This document shows positions 34,261 to 43,558 of a stretch of 64,000 nt of DNA, piece by piece. The notes below the pieces were generated by a model. That model was given only the letters and a program-made list of their open reading frames with translations, did not search any database and had not been told where the DNA came from. Source of the DNA: CBDDBH01 sp965225625 (GTDB lineage: Bacteria > Pseudomonadota > Gammaproteobacteria > JADZEE01); assembly GCA_965225625.1 (NCBI GenBank), contig CBDDBH010000015.1, positions 30,616-94,615 of the forward strand, written 5' to 3'. The first letter of the stretch is position 1. The number at the start of each line of letters is the position of its first letter. Both the position numbers and the translations under genes were made by a program.

Positions 34261-35805
34261 TTACTCCAGGCCAATGTAGGTATGGAACAGCGAGTCGGGA
34301 TCATACTGCTTACGCAATTGTTGAATACGTTGCCAATTTTGCGGGGAATACGAATTCACCGAACGCTTGGTGTCCGCGGCAAGATCGGATTCGTTGACGT
34401 AATGGCCAATCGTAAAAGGCTCCATTAGCCGCATGGCATCGCGTAACCACTGGGTGTTGATCGCATCGTTTTCCGGGTCTTTCCAGTTAGCGTAGCTGGC
34501 AATATAAGTGGGTGCCCGCAGTGAATACGCGGCATCGGGAAACTCGCGAGGTTTAGGTCGTAGTTGGCAAATGACGGTTGTGTTTGGCGAAGGCACAGCC
34601 TTGAAATGTTCCCAGACCGCGGAGAGGACCTCCACCGGTTTGTCGTTCGACCACAGCGTGTCGGCAACCACGCGTTCGCGCGGAAACGCGGCGTCGTCCC
34701 AATCGAACAATACCTTATACGGTGACGGCTGGTATTCGTCGCGGATGACACATTGTTCACGCAGCGGGCTATCGGCAAGGGGTGCCAAGGCGCTTTTGGC
34801 TTGTTCCGGCGTGTCGGCGAACGCCGTCGCGGATACGATGCAAACTTTTCCCTGACTGTCGCCCTGGCACTGCTCAAAGACGGCGTCGGGCGCAGTTGCC
34901 ATAAGGAAGATAATTTCGACATTGGTGGCAAGGTCTTCGGAAACTTCCGTCCACCATTCGACCACCTCTCGCAGATGTTTTAACGGCCAAATGTAGGTGC
35001 TGGTCGTAATCGCTTTGGATAGCGGATACAACTGCAGGTGATAGCGTGTGACGACACCGAAGAAGCCTGGCCCTGCCCCACGTGCGGCCCAGAACCAGTC
35101 CGTATGGTTTTGTGCATCAGCGGTAATTAGTTCTCCATCCGGGGTGACAATTTCGACCGCGTTGACGCTGAAACAAGCCATCCCCTCCCAGGATTCGCCA
35201 TTCCAGCCGAGTCCGCCGCCCAGCAGATAGCCGCTCAGCGGCACCATGCCGCAATGGGGAATGGGGAAGGCCAGTCCATAGGGCTCGAGCAGTGCCGCGA
35301 ATTCTCGACCGTTGATGGCCGGTTGTACCGCAGCGGTGCGCGTGTCCGCATCAACGGAAACATCACGCAAACTCGAGATGTCAAGCAACATGCCGCCGTC
35401 GCGCATCGCCGAATGGCACCAACTGTGGCCACCGCAGCGCACAGCGATTTTCATACTATGTGCACGTGCAAACTTGACTGCGACGATTACATCGGCCTCG
35501 TTTGCCGCCTGCACCAGAAGATCGGGGTAGCGGTTCGCCTTGAGCACCTGCCACATCATGCTCAGGCGCCAAATTTCATAATCCTGCGCAGTGCGTGGCA
35601 GGATGCGCCCGCTGAGCTTGCGTTGTAATGATGCGAGATCGGCAACGCTAATAGCGGCAGTGGCCGCGCGAGCACCTGCCGTAAAGGGCAGCGCGGCAGT
35701 TGTGACAATGAGTGCCGCGAGCTTGTATAGGAATCCGCGGCGCGCAGCCACCCGCTCATCGGTTTGGGTAGCCTTTCGCAGGCAATGCCTAAGCCAATTC
35801 TTCAT
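34261..35805 (-). CDS. Exported FAD-linked oxidase, berberine-bridge-enzyme-like
   Basis: 514 aa. The N-terminus carries a Tat-like signal (RRGFLYKLAALIVTTAALPF...AARAA, residues about 22-48). The PCMH/VAO FAD domain shows RCGGHSWCH with the histidine that is covalently joined to FAD in this family, and HCGMVPLSGYLLGGGLG with a cysteine at the second covalent site, so bicovalent flavin is likely. The C-terminal BBE segment (SVNSYSPQNWQRIQQLRKQYDPDSLFHTYIGL) is complete. Such enzymes oxidise alcohols, sugars or phenolic side chains with O2. It is co-directional with the SnoaL-like gene. Confidence 0.9.
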   Translation of the reverse strand: MKNWLRHCLRKATQTDERVAARRGFLYKLAALIVTTAALPFTAGARAATAAISVADLASLQRKLSGRILPRTAQDYEIWRLSMMWQVLKANRYPDLLVQAANEADVIVAVKFARAHSMKIAVRCGGHSWCHSAMRDGGMLLDISSLRDVSVDADTRTAAVQPAINGREFAALLEPYGLAFPIPHCGMVPLSGYLLGGGLGWNGESWEGMACFSVNAVEIVTPDGELITADAQNHTDWFWAARGAGPGFFGVVTRYHLQLYPLSKAITTSTYIWPLKHLREVVEWWTEVSEDLATNVEIIFLMATAPDAVFEQCQGDSQGKVCIVSATAFADTPEQAKSALAPLADSPLREQCVIRDEYQPSPYKVLFDWDDAAFPRERVVADTLWSNDKPVEVLSAVWEHFKAVPSPNTTVICQLRPKPREFPDAAYSLRAPTYIASYANWKDPENDAINTQWLRDAMRLMEPFTIGHYVNESDLAADTKRSVNSYSPQNWQRIQQLRKQYDPDSLFHTYIGLE

Positions 35806-35973
35806 AAGCTTTAATGCCTCCCAGAAGGTATGCGCGCTAGCTAGGCGGAGCTGAAATTCGAACCGTCGAAAACTATGAGCCTAACGGTCCCATAAATAAA
35901 GTGCGCGTGCCTAAACGGCATATTTTCAGCAACAGTAGATAATCTAACCCACAGTTAATGGCACAATCAGGCA

Positions 35974-37155
35974 ATGACCCGTTCCGGATCCCAAAGCAAC
36001 GTTGCTGAAACGCCGCTGTACATCATTGCAGCGACCCTGTTTGTCGGGCTGATGGCTCCGTATACCGTACCTATCCAAATTGGTGCAACGTCGCAGGGCT
36101 TGGGGTTGGATCCGGCACAGGCAGGACTTCTGGGCAGCTTGGAAATACTCGCCATTGCAGTGACCAGCATACTTATGGCGACGCGGGTTGCAATATGGTC
36201 GTGGCGGCGCATGGCGTTGTGGGGTGCGTCGCTTGCGGCTGTGGCGCAACTCAGCTCGGCGTTCACGGATACATTTTTAGTCCTGGCGCTGTGTCGATCG
36301 CTGGCCGGCATGGGAGCAGGGTGCGTGCTGGCCGCGGTAAACACGGTCATCGCGGTGTCTGCGGATCCGGAGCGAATGTATGGGCGTGTGTCGGCCGTCA
36401 TGGCCAGTGCGTTTGCACTGTTGCTGGTGGTACTGCCTTCGCTGGCGCAAGCCGGCGGCCATCAAATTGTGTACTTGTTGCTGGCAGCGCTCGTGGCTGG
36501 CGCCATTCCACTTATTAAGCGCCTGCCGAATCGTCAGGAAATTGAAACGCAGCGCTATGTCGAACCCGCGAGGATCCCCTGGGGCATGGCCGCCTTGCTG
36601 CTACTGGCCATGTCGTTCATGTACGTAAGTCAAGGAGGGATTTATTCGTCGACTGAAAGAATAGGTACGGGACTTGGAATCGATCCCGGCACTATCGGTC
36701 TGATGTTATCGAGCTCAACGCTGGCGGGGGTCTGCGGTGCAGCCATTGCGGGATGGATGGGTACCCGTTGGGGCCGGGCATTGCCGCTGTTAGCGGGTGT
36801 GTTTTTGAGTGGTGCCGCGTGTCTCAGCATTGCCTTTGCCAGCAACCACGGCGGCTATTTGTTTGGCGTTTTGCTGTACGGCGGTGTATTCCTGTTTACC
36901 TCTCCTTACGTACTCGGCGCGGCCGCGGCTTTAGATCCCCAAGGTCGGCTTGCAGCGGCGGCTATCGGTTATCAACTGATTGCTTACGGTATGGGGCCGG
37001 TCATCTTTGGTCTTGTTGCACGCGACGCATCGTATGCGGCTACCGGTTGGCCTGGTTTCGCGGCGTGTTTGGTCGCTGCAGTGTTGTTTGTGCCAATTAT
37101 ACGAAACCTGAGGCACAAGGTGAGGGCTGCGCAGGTGAATGACGCACCTGCCTGA
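35974..37155 (+). CDS. MFS transporter
   Basis: 393 aa with twelve predicted helices in two halves (break around residue 190, IKRLPNRQEIETQRYVEPAR). The loop GWMGTRWGRALP is the inter-helix MFS motif. It is divergent from the FAD oxidase (169-bp gap with AT-rich sequence suited to two promoters) and convergent with the Nramp-like gene. Substrate unknown. Confidence 0.87.
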   Translation: MTRSGSQSNVAETPLYIIAATLFVGLMAPYTVPIQIGATSQGLGLDPAQAGLLGSLEILAIAVTSILMATRVAIWSWRRMALWGASLAAVAQLSSAFTDTFLVLALCRSLAGMGAGCVLAAVNTVIAVSADPERMYGRVSAVMASAFALLLVVLPSLAQAGGHQIVYLLLAALVAGAIPLIKRLPNRQEIETQRYVEPARIPWGMAALLLLAMSFMYVSQGGIYSSTERIGTGLGIDPGTIGLMLSSSTLAGVCGAAIAGWMGTRWGRALPLLAGVFLSGAACLSIAFASNHGGYLFGVLLYGGVFLFTSPYVLGAAAALDPQGRLAAAAIGYQLIAYGMGPVIFGLVARDASYAATGWPGFAACLVAAVLFVPIIRNLRHKVRAAQVNDAPA

Positions 37156-37164
37156 AGGTGTGCT

Positions 37165-38436
37165 CTACGTATAGAACATCAGCAGGTAGACGTAGAACAA
37201 GGCGAACCCGCCCAGTACTACAATTCCGGTGATACTCAAAAATCGCAACCAACCTTTTGGACGCACGTCCTGCGGCACCGTCGCACTCATCATAGCGCGG
37301 TGATTAAGCAGCGCGATCAGCGGCGCGGTACAAAACGATATGCTGGCGGTTAGGTCAATGAAGGCCTTGAATGACTTCATGAACAGGTTCAGCAGCACAA
37401 TCGCTCCGCACACGAGGACGCCGACCAACGCCAGGTAAATCCAGCCTTCGGATTTTCCGTCGGTGTTCGGCTGATGCGGCGTTACCAGTACCTCGAGCGA
37501 GCGTGGATATCCGTCCAATATCGTCATGAAGGTCGACAGGATCACTGCGAGCGCAGCCAGGCCAATGATCGGCGCCGTCCAACTGCCGATGGTTTGGGTG
37601 AACAGACCAATGACCTGAGCGGTGAAGGCGCCGGGCGTGGCGGCAAATTCAATGCCGGCCGTATGCATAATGCTGGCGCCCAGCGTGAGAAAACATAGGG
37701 CAAGAAACAACGCGCAGCCAAAGCCGATATGAAAATCCAAACGCGACTCCGCAAGGCTCGGTAGTCCCTGGGTCCGCGCTTTCGCGCAGGTCCACACAGA
37801 TTGTAGTACCGAGCCATCTAACGGCGCCGGCATCCAACCTGCCAGCGCGACGATAAACAAAACCGTGCGCAGATCGATATCCGACGGCAGCGCGAGACTC
37901 ACGCTGGCGATGTCGAGGGCCGGCAGCGCCAACGCGGTTGCCGCCAGGATTGCGATGGTGAATAGAGCGACGAGTATTTTCACCATTGTTTCAAATCCAC
38001 GATAGGTGCCGAGCATGAGCAAGCCACCGCCAATGACCAGCAGGATGCTGGCAATCAAAGTGCTGTCAGCCTGCAGTCCGAGCACAGTCTTAACCAACCC
38101 CGCGCTGACCAGCGCGACTGCCGCCGCGCCAACGAACATGCTGGCGAGCATCACGACGACAAACAGTGCGACTGCCCACCACCCCTGCCGCCGATAGTTG
38201 TCTATCAGTGTTTCACCGGTGGCGGCAGCGTATTCGTTACCAAAGCGAAAAGCGGGGTACTTCAGGACACAGGAAATAACGATGACGCCGGCGAGCGCAA
38301 ATCCAAACTCGGCGCCTGCGCGGGTTGATTGCACCAGGTGGGACACGCCGACCGCTGCCGCGGCCAGCAGAATGCCTGGGCCGAGACTTTGTAGGATATT
38401 GTGGTTTTGCGCCTTCATCACGGACAATAGTGACAT
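37165..38436 (-). CDS. Nramp-related membrane transporter without the DPGN metal motif
   Basis: 423 aa with eleven or so helices in the APC/Nramp fold. The N-terminal LGPGILLAAAAVGVSHLVQSTRAGAEFGF aligns with Nramp TM1, but the metal-binding D-P-G-N is replaced by A-V-G-V/S-H. In TM6 the usual M-P-H reads MPAPLDGS: the Met-Pro are kept and the His is lost. It therefore belongs to a divergent Nramp-related group whose substrate is unlikely to be Mn2+ or Fe2+ bound in the standard way. Single gene, convergent with the MFS transporter. Confidence 0.82.
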   Translation of the reverse strand: MSLLSVMKAQNHNILQSLGPGILLAAAAVGVSHLVQSTRAGAEFGFALAGVIVISCVLKYPAFRFGNEYAAATGETLIDNYRRQGWWAVALFVVVMLASMFVGAAAVALVSAGLVKTVLGLQADSTLIASILLVIGGGLLMLGTYRGFETMVKILVALFTIAILAATALALPALDIASVSLALPSDIDLRTVLFIVALAGWMPAPLDGSVLQSVWTCAKARTQGLPSLAESRLDFHIGFGCALFLALCFLTLGASIMHTAGIEFAATPGAFTAQVIGLFTQTIGSWTAPIIGLAALAVILSTFMTILDGYPRSLEVLVTPHQPNTDGKSEGWIYLALVGVLVCGAIVLLNLFMKSFKAFIDLTASISFCTAPLIALLNHRAMMSATVPQDVRPKGWLRFLSITGIVVLGGFALFYVYLLMFYT

Positions 38437-38588
38437 TATAGAGGGCCGGCGCCGCCGGGAGCTAAAGTGTCGAGGCGCCCTTGACAGGGTGGATGCCGAC
38501 AGCCCCGATCGTTATTGCAGATGGAACAGGCAATATTGGATAGTCTCAACATTTTTCCACGTACCCACGCTTCCTGGAGTTAATCACT

Positions 38589-39623
38589 ATGACTAATCAG
38601 TTGTTCGCCTGCACTATCGTCGGCAGCTATTCGCAACCCGATTGGCTTATCGATCGTGAAAAGCTCGCGGCACGTTTCCCGCCACGCACGCGCGCGCTGG
38701 AACTTTGGCGAATCGCGCCTGAACAACTTGCCGAGGCCCAGGACGATGCTACCCGTCTGGCTATTTACGATCAGGAGCGCGCCGGAATCGACATTGTGTC
38801 TGACGGTGAAATGCGGCGCGAGAGCTACTCCAACCATTTCGCGACGGCGCTAGCCGGCGTTGATACGGATAATCCCGGAGAAGCACGGGATCGCAGTGGC
38901 GATCCCGTGAAAGTGCCGCGTGTAGTCGGGCCGGTGTCGCGGCGGCACTCGGTCGGTGCCCAAGACGTTGCGTTTTTACGCGCCAATACCGAGCTCCCGA
39001 TTAAGTTCACGGTGCCCGGGCCCTTTACCATGAGCCAGCAGGCACAAAACGAATACTATGCATCCGCGCAGGAGTGTGCGTCGGCTTATGCAGACGCTGT
39101 AAACGCGGAGATCCGCGATTTATTCGCTGCCGGTGCGGATGTCGTGCAAATCGATGAGCCGTACATGCAGGCACGGCCGGAAGCGGCCCGGGAATACGGA
39201 ATTGACGCTCTCAATCGTGCCTTGGATGGTGTCGGCGGCACCACCTGTGTCCACATCTGTTTCGGCTATGCCGCGCTCATTCATGAGCGCCCGCAGGCCT
39301 ATTCCTTTCTGCCCGAATTCGTCAATATCAACTGCGACCAGGTTTCCATTGAAACCGCTCAATCCAATCTCGATTGCAAAATACTCGAGCAATTACCGGA
39401 CAAAGAAATACTGTTGGGCGTGATAGATCTTTCGACGCAGGCGATCGAGACCGCGGATACAGTAGTCAGCCGTGTCAAACGCGCGCTGCCGCATATTGAC
39501 GCCGCTCGCGTGCTGTTGGCGCCTGATTGCGGCATGAAATACCTGCCGCGCGCAGTCGCCTACGGCAAGCTCAAGGCAATGTGTGACGCTGCAACGCAAC
39601 TGCGCGAGGAATTCGCGGAGTAG
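38589..39623 (+). CDS. MetE C-terminal-domain-like methyltransferase
   Basis: 344 aa, single TIM barrel of the cobalamin-independent methionine synthase family. Zinc ligands appear as VHICFGY (H-x-C) and APDCGMKYL (final Cys), and VVQIDEPYMQARPE carries the substrate-binding DEP. It begins with the IVGSYSQPDWL N-terminal strand typical of the family and has CTGGAG upstream of the ATG. Only distantly similar to the paralogue at 31184-32290 (different zinc-site surroundings). Likely a methyl transfer or demethylation in catabolism rather than methionine synthesis, but not proved. Confidence 0.88.
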   Translation: MTNQLFACTIVGSYSQPDWLIDREKLAARFPPRTRALELWRIAPEQLAEAQDDATRLAIYDQERAGIDIVSDGEMRRESYSNHFATALAGVDTDNPGEARDRSGDPVKVPRVVGPVSRRHSVGAQDVAFLRANTELPIKFTVPGPFTMSQQAQNEYYASAQECASAYADAVNAEIRDLFAAGADVVQIDEPYMQARPEAAREYGIDALNRALDGVGGTTCVHICFGYAALIHERPQAYSFLPEFVNINCDQVSIETAQSNLDCKILEQLPDKEILLGVIDLSTQAIETADTVVSRVKRALPHIDAARVLLAPDCGMKYLPRAVAYGKLKAMCDAATQLREEFAE

Positions 39624-39645
39624 CCTATAGCGCTTATCGGAGCCT

Positions 39646-40059
39646 CTACACCGGCGGGTTCTGCGGGAAATTGTTTGCCAGCTCGCTGACATGTGCCCAC
39701 GGCTGCGCGGCCGAGGTAAAGACGTTGGTGTCCGGGTTGACCCAACTCGGATCATCGAGGCTGGTCGCTTTCACGAAGAATATACCGGGAGCCACTTCTC
39801 CGCGTGTAAACAGCGCAGAGCCACACTGCGTGCAAAACTGACGCGTGACGGCTTTGCCGCTGGATCCGGTAACGGTGTATTCACCCAGATCACCCTGCAG
39901 CAGCCGGAAGGCCGTTTCGGGCAGGCCACATACCGTGGTCATCGGGCTGCCAGTGACCTGTTGGCAATCGCGGCAAAAGCAGTTCGCGGTCATAAGCGGC
40001 TCCGCGTCGAACTCGTAACGCACGTTACCGCACAAACATCCTCCGGTATGTGTAGTCAT
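39646..40059 (-). CDS. GFA family zinc protein
   Basis: 137 aa from ATG 40059, preceded at eight bases by GGAG; an ATG at 40107 is less well placed. The glutathione-dependent formaldehyde-activating enzyme (Gfa/CENP-V) fold is shown by HTGGCLCGNVRYEF, CFCRDCQQVTGSP and CTQCGSALFTRG, seven zinc-ligand cysteines in two sites. Family members catalyse or promote S-hydroxymethyl-glutathione formation in some species; most have unknown roles. Confidence 0.9.
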   Translation of the reverse strand: MTTHTGGCLCGNVRYEFDAEPLMTANCFCRDCQQVTGSPMTTVCGLPETAFRLLQGDLGEYTVTGSSGKAVTRQFCTQCGSALFTRGEVAPGIFFVKATSLDDPSWVNPDTNVFTSAAQPWAHVSELANNFPQNPPV

Positions 40060-40138
40060 GGTAGTTTCTCCTTGAGGTTTCTCGTCTATAAGCACAACTT
40101 GCAGCATAGGTTGAAACGGGACTTATTGTCGTGTGATT

Positions 40139-43100
40139 CTACCCTCGAGATTTAATCAGCTTGCTGACCCGCTCGACCAGCTTTTCATAGGTCGCGGTGA
40201 CTTCCTCGACGCGGTACCTGGTCGCGGGCATTGCTTCGCCGGCGCTTCGCAGACCTGCCAGGATCCCGGTGACACGTAGGTGCATGATATTGAGTTCGCC
40301 CGGGAAAAACTGATATTCATTATGTTTGACCCGATCGAGCTTGGTCGTTATCAGCCCCGCCAGTACCGCGGCCGTCTCCACAAAATACCGCGGTTTACCT
40401 GCGATTACTGCGCTGCCTGCCCGCAAAACAAATAAATCAGTAGCGTGATGTGTCGCAATCGCGCGATCAATGATATCGATCGCCTGCAACGCGAGCTGGG
40501 GTTGCTGGGTGGAAACCTTGGTGCGCCATTCCGCGCGCAGTTTCACCGCGAGTGGATACCATAAATCGGTAGGACGCGCTTGGGCAAGCAGTGGTTCGAG
40601 GCGGTAAATGCCCGCCCATTGCCGGTCGTAACCGTATTCCCAACCGCGCACGACGGCGCGCGCCGAACCCTCCAATAGCGCAGCTGCTTCGATGAGCTCC
40701 ATCGGCGCCGTATTGGCAGCCAGCTCGGTTAGCGAATCGGTTAACAGCGCGAAGCGGGCCTGCTGGCTGCCCGGATCCAGCCGCAATCCGTCGCGAATGG
40801 CCTGTCGCGCTTGTACTCGTTTGCCCGCCGCGGACAAGCCCAGGCCCGCCGACAGCGCCGCGGCAGCGCGATCGGGAATGGCATCGAGCATGGCGATAGC
40901 ACGGTAGTCAAACCCCAGAGTGAGCAGCCGGTTGGTGAGATAACCGAAATTGATGTCGGCATCCTGACTTTCGAACAGCCAGTTGTCGGCATGGGTCAGC
41001 GGATCATGCGGCAACAATAATGCGTTGACGGCATCGGCTTGCAGGCCTGCCATTTGTGTGTGGCTGTGAAGAGCCAGTCGATTATTATCGTCGGTATTAA
41101 CGGCAGCAGTGCCGGCAAAAGCGGCAAGACCCGCCTCGTCCAGGGCCAGCGTTGCCATTAAATCTTCGACTGAATTGATACCGATTGCGCTGTAATGCGC
41201 CGGCCATTCGCCGCCGGACCAGCCGCTTGCCACAACGGTCCGTTCGATATCCACCGGGCTATCGCCGGCAACGAACATTAATTCGTCCGGATAGGGCCGA
41301 TACATGCGTGCATAGGGGAAGGCGTCGATGATGGTGGCTGCCAGTGTCCTGAATAACGCTTTGTCCACGCAGGTCACGCACATCCACTGCAGGAAAACGC
41401 CGTCGGGGGTCAGATGGGAGCGGACAATTTCGAGAAACTCCCGGGTATATAAATGCGATGCCCCGGCGGTCCAGGGATGCGAAGGCTGCGAGACGATAAC
41501 GTCGTAGCGTTTATCGGTGAGGGCCAGAGCACCGCGTGCGTCATTGATGATGATATTTACACGGGGATCGGCAAAAGGATCTTTCTGCCGCCGCGCACTG
41601 ATTGCCCGGTTGGCCGCAATCACTTCCGGTTCAAGTTCGATGACATCGATGGTTTCTACCGCCGGTGGCACACCTTCAATCGTAACCCCGCCACCAAAAC
41701 CGATAATCAGGACTGAGCGCGCGTCGGGACGCGCGAGTACCGGCAAAGCTGACAACCACTGTTGCGAGTGCTTATAGGGTGGTTGTCCTTTTGATGACGC
41801 GCTCGCCTCGGGTAGACCGTTGGTACGCAAATTAAAGCTGCCGTTGATTTCCAACATGAGCACGGTTGCGTTGCGGCCCACGCCGTAATTCATCTCGTGC
41901 CCGCCTGGCATATTTTGCAACGGCGACGCATTGACGACAGCATCGAGCCGGTTGGGCTGAAAAAATGCCGTGACGCCGGCGACCAATAGTGCGGCGGCGA
42001 TCACAGCTTTGCGGTTCGAAGGCCTTATGAGGTAGGCCGCCCACAATGCCAGCAACAGGTTGCCTACCACCGCGACTTTTATCGTACCGGTGTAACGCAG
42101 TGCCGGGATCATCAGGAATCCTGCCAACACTGCCCCGGCGATGGCGCCAGCTGTGTTCCAGGCGTAGACGCTGGCACTACCCGATGCTGCCATCTCCTGA
42201 TCGTGAACCACGATGCGTACCGCAAGCGGGAAGGTCGCGCCGATGAATAACGTCGCAGGTAATAAGATCACCGCGGCCAGCAGAACATTACCTTTCAGAC
42301 CGCCATGCTCCGGCACGAGGTGAGCGAAACCCAGGTATATCGCTATCGACATCAGCGCGATACCGATTTGCGTTATATAAAACACCTGATGCGCGCGCAC
42401 CTGTGTGACCGCCAGCCGGGCCCCGACAGCACTGCCAATGGCAATGCCGGCAAGAAAACTAGCCAGCATAGTCGCAAATGCAAAGATGCTGCCACCCAGA
42501 ACATGTCCGAGTAAACGCGTCCACAGTACTTCGTAGATAAACGCCAGCATGCCGGAGAGAAACATGATCGGCAGTAGCCAAATTGGGTCCCGCAGCATCT
42601 GCATAAATGGATTTGATTCGCGCGCGTGCCGCCACGCCGTGACCAGCGCTGGCACAAAACCGGACCACGGCTGTGGGCGCTCGGTAGCAGCGTCGAGCAT
42701 CGCCGGGCTCAGTTTTCGGGCAATCGCGGCGGCAAGGACGAACACCATAAAATTCACGAATACGCCACACCAGACCGTCGCCGCCAGCCCAAGTTTGGGC
42801 AGTAGCACAAACGCTGCGATCAGCGTGCCGGTAACCGCACCGACTGTGTTTATGGCGTATAAAAACCCGATGCGAGGGCCGATGTCAGCCGCTCGCCGAA
42901 CGGCGTGACGCGCCAGCAGCGGCAGCGTTGCTCCCATCAATCCGGTTGGCAGCAGCAAAGCCATGAACGCCATCAACAAATATACGGCGCTGGTTACCCC
43001 GCCGCCGCTTGCGGGCGGGCTGGCCTGGCCACCGAGGATCGCCACATGTGCGGTCCAGGCAAGCGACAACAACAAGGGTACGCACAATGCCGACACGGCA

Positions 43101-43411
43101 ATGCCCAGTTCCAATAGACCGTAGACCAGAATTGGTCTGCCGATCCGTCCGACATAGCGCCCGGCGACCTGCGCGCCGACAGCCAAGCCGCCCATATAAG
43201 CCGCCAACACCATAATCACAGCGAACTCTGACGTGCCAAAACTGATCGCGAACTGCCGCAACCAGGCGGTTTGATATAACAATGCGGCCAGGCCCGACAG
43301 AAAGAAGCACGCTGCCACCCCTCGAAGTGACAGATCCGCGACTACAACGTTAGGTTCAGGTGCAGCGGATGGCGGTACGGCGTCGCGGTTGCGTCTTGCT
43401 TGCTTCGCCAT
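40139..43411 (-). CDS. Fused polytopic membrane protein / spermidine-synthase-like protein
   Basis: About 1,090 aa from ATG 43411. An upstream in-frame ATG at 43576 would overlap the divergent HAD-ECH gene and add a low-quality N-terminus. The N-terminal part holds about fourteen helices in two blocks (CFFLSGLAALLYQTAWLRQFAISFGTS and FLSGMLAFIYEVLWTRLLGHVLGGSIFAF repeat the same motif). A spermidine-synthase-type Rossmann domain follows (VLIIGFGGGVTIEG, DVIELEPEVIAANR, VNIIINDARGAL, YDVIVSQPSHPW), then a C-terminal helical repeat region (TPR-like). Polyamine synthesis is not established for these fused proteins; a membrane-associated aminopropyl or methyl transfer is possible. Confidence 0.87.
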   Translation of the reverse strand: MAKQARRNRDAVPPSAAPEPNVVVADLSLRGVAACFFLSGLAALLYQTAWLRQFAISFGTSEFAVIMVLAAYMGGLAVGAQVAGRYVGRIGRPILVYGLLELGIAVSALCVPLLLSLAWTAHVAILGGQASPPASGGGVTSAVYLLMAFMALLLPTGLMGATLPLLARHAVRRAADIGPRIGFLYAINTVGAVTGTLIAAFVLLPKLGLAATVWCGVFVNFMVFVLAAAIARKLSPAMLDAATERPQPWSGFVPALVTAWRHARESNPFMQMLRDPIWLLPIMFLSGMLAFIYEVLWTRLLGHVLGGSIFAFATMLASFLAGIAIGSAVGARLAVTQVRAHQVFYITQIGIALMSIAIYLGFAHLVPEHGGLKGNVLLAAVILLPATLFIGATFPLAVRIVVHDQEMAASGSASVYAWNTAGAIAGAVLAGFLMIPALRYTGTIKVAVVGNLLLALWAAYLIRPSNRKAVIAAALLVAGVTAFFQPNRLDAVVNASPLQNMPGGHEMNYGVGRNATVLMLEINGSFNLRTNGLPEASASSKGQPPYKHSQQWLSALPVLARPDARSVLIIGFGGGVTIEGVPPAVETIDVIELEPEVIAANRAISARRQKDPFADPRVNIIINDARGALALTDKRYDVIVSQPSHPWTAGASHLYTREFLEIVRSHLTPDGVFLQWMCVTCVDKALFRTLAATIIDAFPYARMYRPYPDELMFVAGDSPVDIERTVVASGWSGGEWPAHYSAIGINSVEDLMATLALDEAGLAAFAGTAAVNTDDNNRLALHSHTQMAGLQADAVNALLLPHDPLTHADNWLFESQDADINFGYLTNRLLTLGFDYRAIAMLDAIPDRAAAALSAGLGLSAAGKRVQARQAIRDGLRLDPGSQQARFALLTDSLTELAANTAPMELIEAAALLEGSARAVVRGWEYGYDRQWAGIYRLEPLLAQARPTDLWYPLAVKLRAEWRTKVSTQQPQLALQAIDIIDRAIATHHATDLFVLRAGSAVIAGKPRYFVETAAVLAGLITTKLDRVKHNEYQFFPGELNIMHLRVTGILAGLRSAGEAMPATRYRVEEVTATYEKLVERVSKLIKSRG

Positions 43412-43558
43412 GATGGACGACACGGTAATCAAAAACTGGCGGGCGCGGAAGGGGATGGGCGATAAACATTTACGCCTTGCGGCAACACTGCCTTGTATAA
43501 TCGCGTCGCCATCTCTTAACGGAGTGTCGTTCATGCATTCGTCACAGGAAGCGGCCTG

